Shown here: positions 63,850 to 64,000 of the stretch, one piece after another
Numbering within the stretch: position 1 is the stretch's first letter
Layout: every line of letters begins with the position of its first letter
Assembly (NCBI GenBank): GCA_965215345.1
Contig: CBDCDL010000002.1
Coordinates: forward strand, 620,001-684,000
Direction of reading: 5' to 3'
Length of the DNA: 64,000 bases
Source of the DNA: CATQHW01 sp965215345
Lineage (GTDB): Bacteria > Spirochaetota > Spirochaetia > SZUA-6 > Bin103
The notes under the pieces: model-generated
The model's database searches: none
What the model saw: only the letters and a program-made list of their open reading frames with translations
What the model was told of the DNA's origin: nothing
Position numbers and translations under genes: made by a program

Positions 63850-64000
63850 GATCAACTGCGCAACAAGCCGTGGGTGGTCTATGCCAAGCCGCCCTTCGGG
63901 GGGCCTGAGCAGGTGCTGAAGTACCTGGCCCGCTACACGCATCGCCTCGCCATCGCCAACAGCAGGATCACGGCCGCCGATTCAGACTCGGTGAGCTTTC
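63850..64000 (+). pseudogene. IS91-family transposase, 3' part, cut by window edge
   Basis: After the duplicated GATCAACT the frame continues as RNKPWVVYAKPPFGGPEQVL and KYLARYTHRLAIANSRITAA, the strongly conserved C-terminal domain of IS91-like transposases with the catalytic Tyr in RYTHR. Joining it to the part before 61401 restores one frame. It runs off the right edge of the window. Confidence 0.93.

Overview
The window is GC-rich (mostly over 65% G+C by eye), densely packed bacterial DNA from a respiring Gram-negative-like organism. It has an aa3-type cytochrome c oxidase, a Rieske/cytochrome b complex, periplasmic binding proteins with cleaved (non-lipoprotein) signal peptides, and oligosaccharide/peptide ABC importers. 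I cannot assign the lineage. The Rpn-like protein with an EGRQ-repeat tail and the importer genes set among beta-propeller hydrolases remind me of uncultured, GC-rich marine or host-associated genomes (for example spirochaete-like ones), but that is recollection, not evidence. Several genes are broken by single-base frame errors. This fits either decay or homopolymer errors in an assembled metagenome.

Layout. 1-2.2 kb is a scarred edge: the tail of a repeat-rich Rpn-type protein, pieces of a sugar ABC importer fused in one frame, and an antitoxin with a decapitated PIN toxin. 2.4-12.8 kb holds importer system 1, with two permeases and a propeller hydrolase on the + strand facing a binding protein and two ATPases on the - strand, then two more carbohydrate-active proteins. 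12.8-17.7 kb (- strand) is a cytochrome c oxidase operon headed by a cupredoxin-like lipoprotein. 18-31.2 kb (- strand) has a truncated AAA ATPase, a sulfatase, an alternative quinol:cytochrome c reductase (cytochrome b6-like, subunit IV-like, Rieske, an eight-heme cytochrome with a coiled coil, membrane accessory proteins, a HEAT-repeat protein), a Lon-substrate-domain protein, hemB and a Gfo/Idh/MocA oxidoreductase. 31.4-42.7 kb holds importer system 2 (binding protein divergent from permease-permease-ATPase-ATPase), flanked by FG-GAP and helical-toroid proteins. 42.7-54.6 kb is a mixed region: a second broken toxin-antitoxin pair, a PA0069-type radical SAM protein, a heterodimeric ABC exporter, a translationally coupled RecQ-phosphoribosyltransferase/DprA-like pair, a YkgJ protein, an HD phosphohydrolase, a second Gfo/Idh/MocA oxidoreductase and a secreted MORN-repeat protein. 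54.6-58.7 kb carries an amidohydrolase-aminotransferase fusion and an AlbA_2/Schlafen-like ATP-binding protein. 58.7-64 kb is a mobile graveyard: a frame-broken Fic gene, a decayed tyrosine recombinase, and an IS91-like transposase interrupted by a complete IS66-family element with an 8-bp target duplication.

How it works together. The two importers use dipeptide-family binding proteins, but their neighbours are glycosidase-like propellers, a TIM-barrel hydrolase, a sulfatase, FG-GAP proteins and sugar-type oxidoreductases. The likely diet is therefore oligosaccharides, possibly sulfated, oxidised through the quinol reductase and the aa3 oxidase. The least ordinary items are the eight-heme cytochrome in the reductase cluster, the coupled RecQ-PRTase/DprA pair (a plausible defence or DNA-processing module), and the amidohydrolase-aminotransferase fusion.
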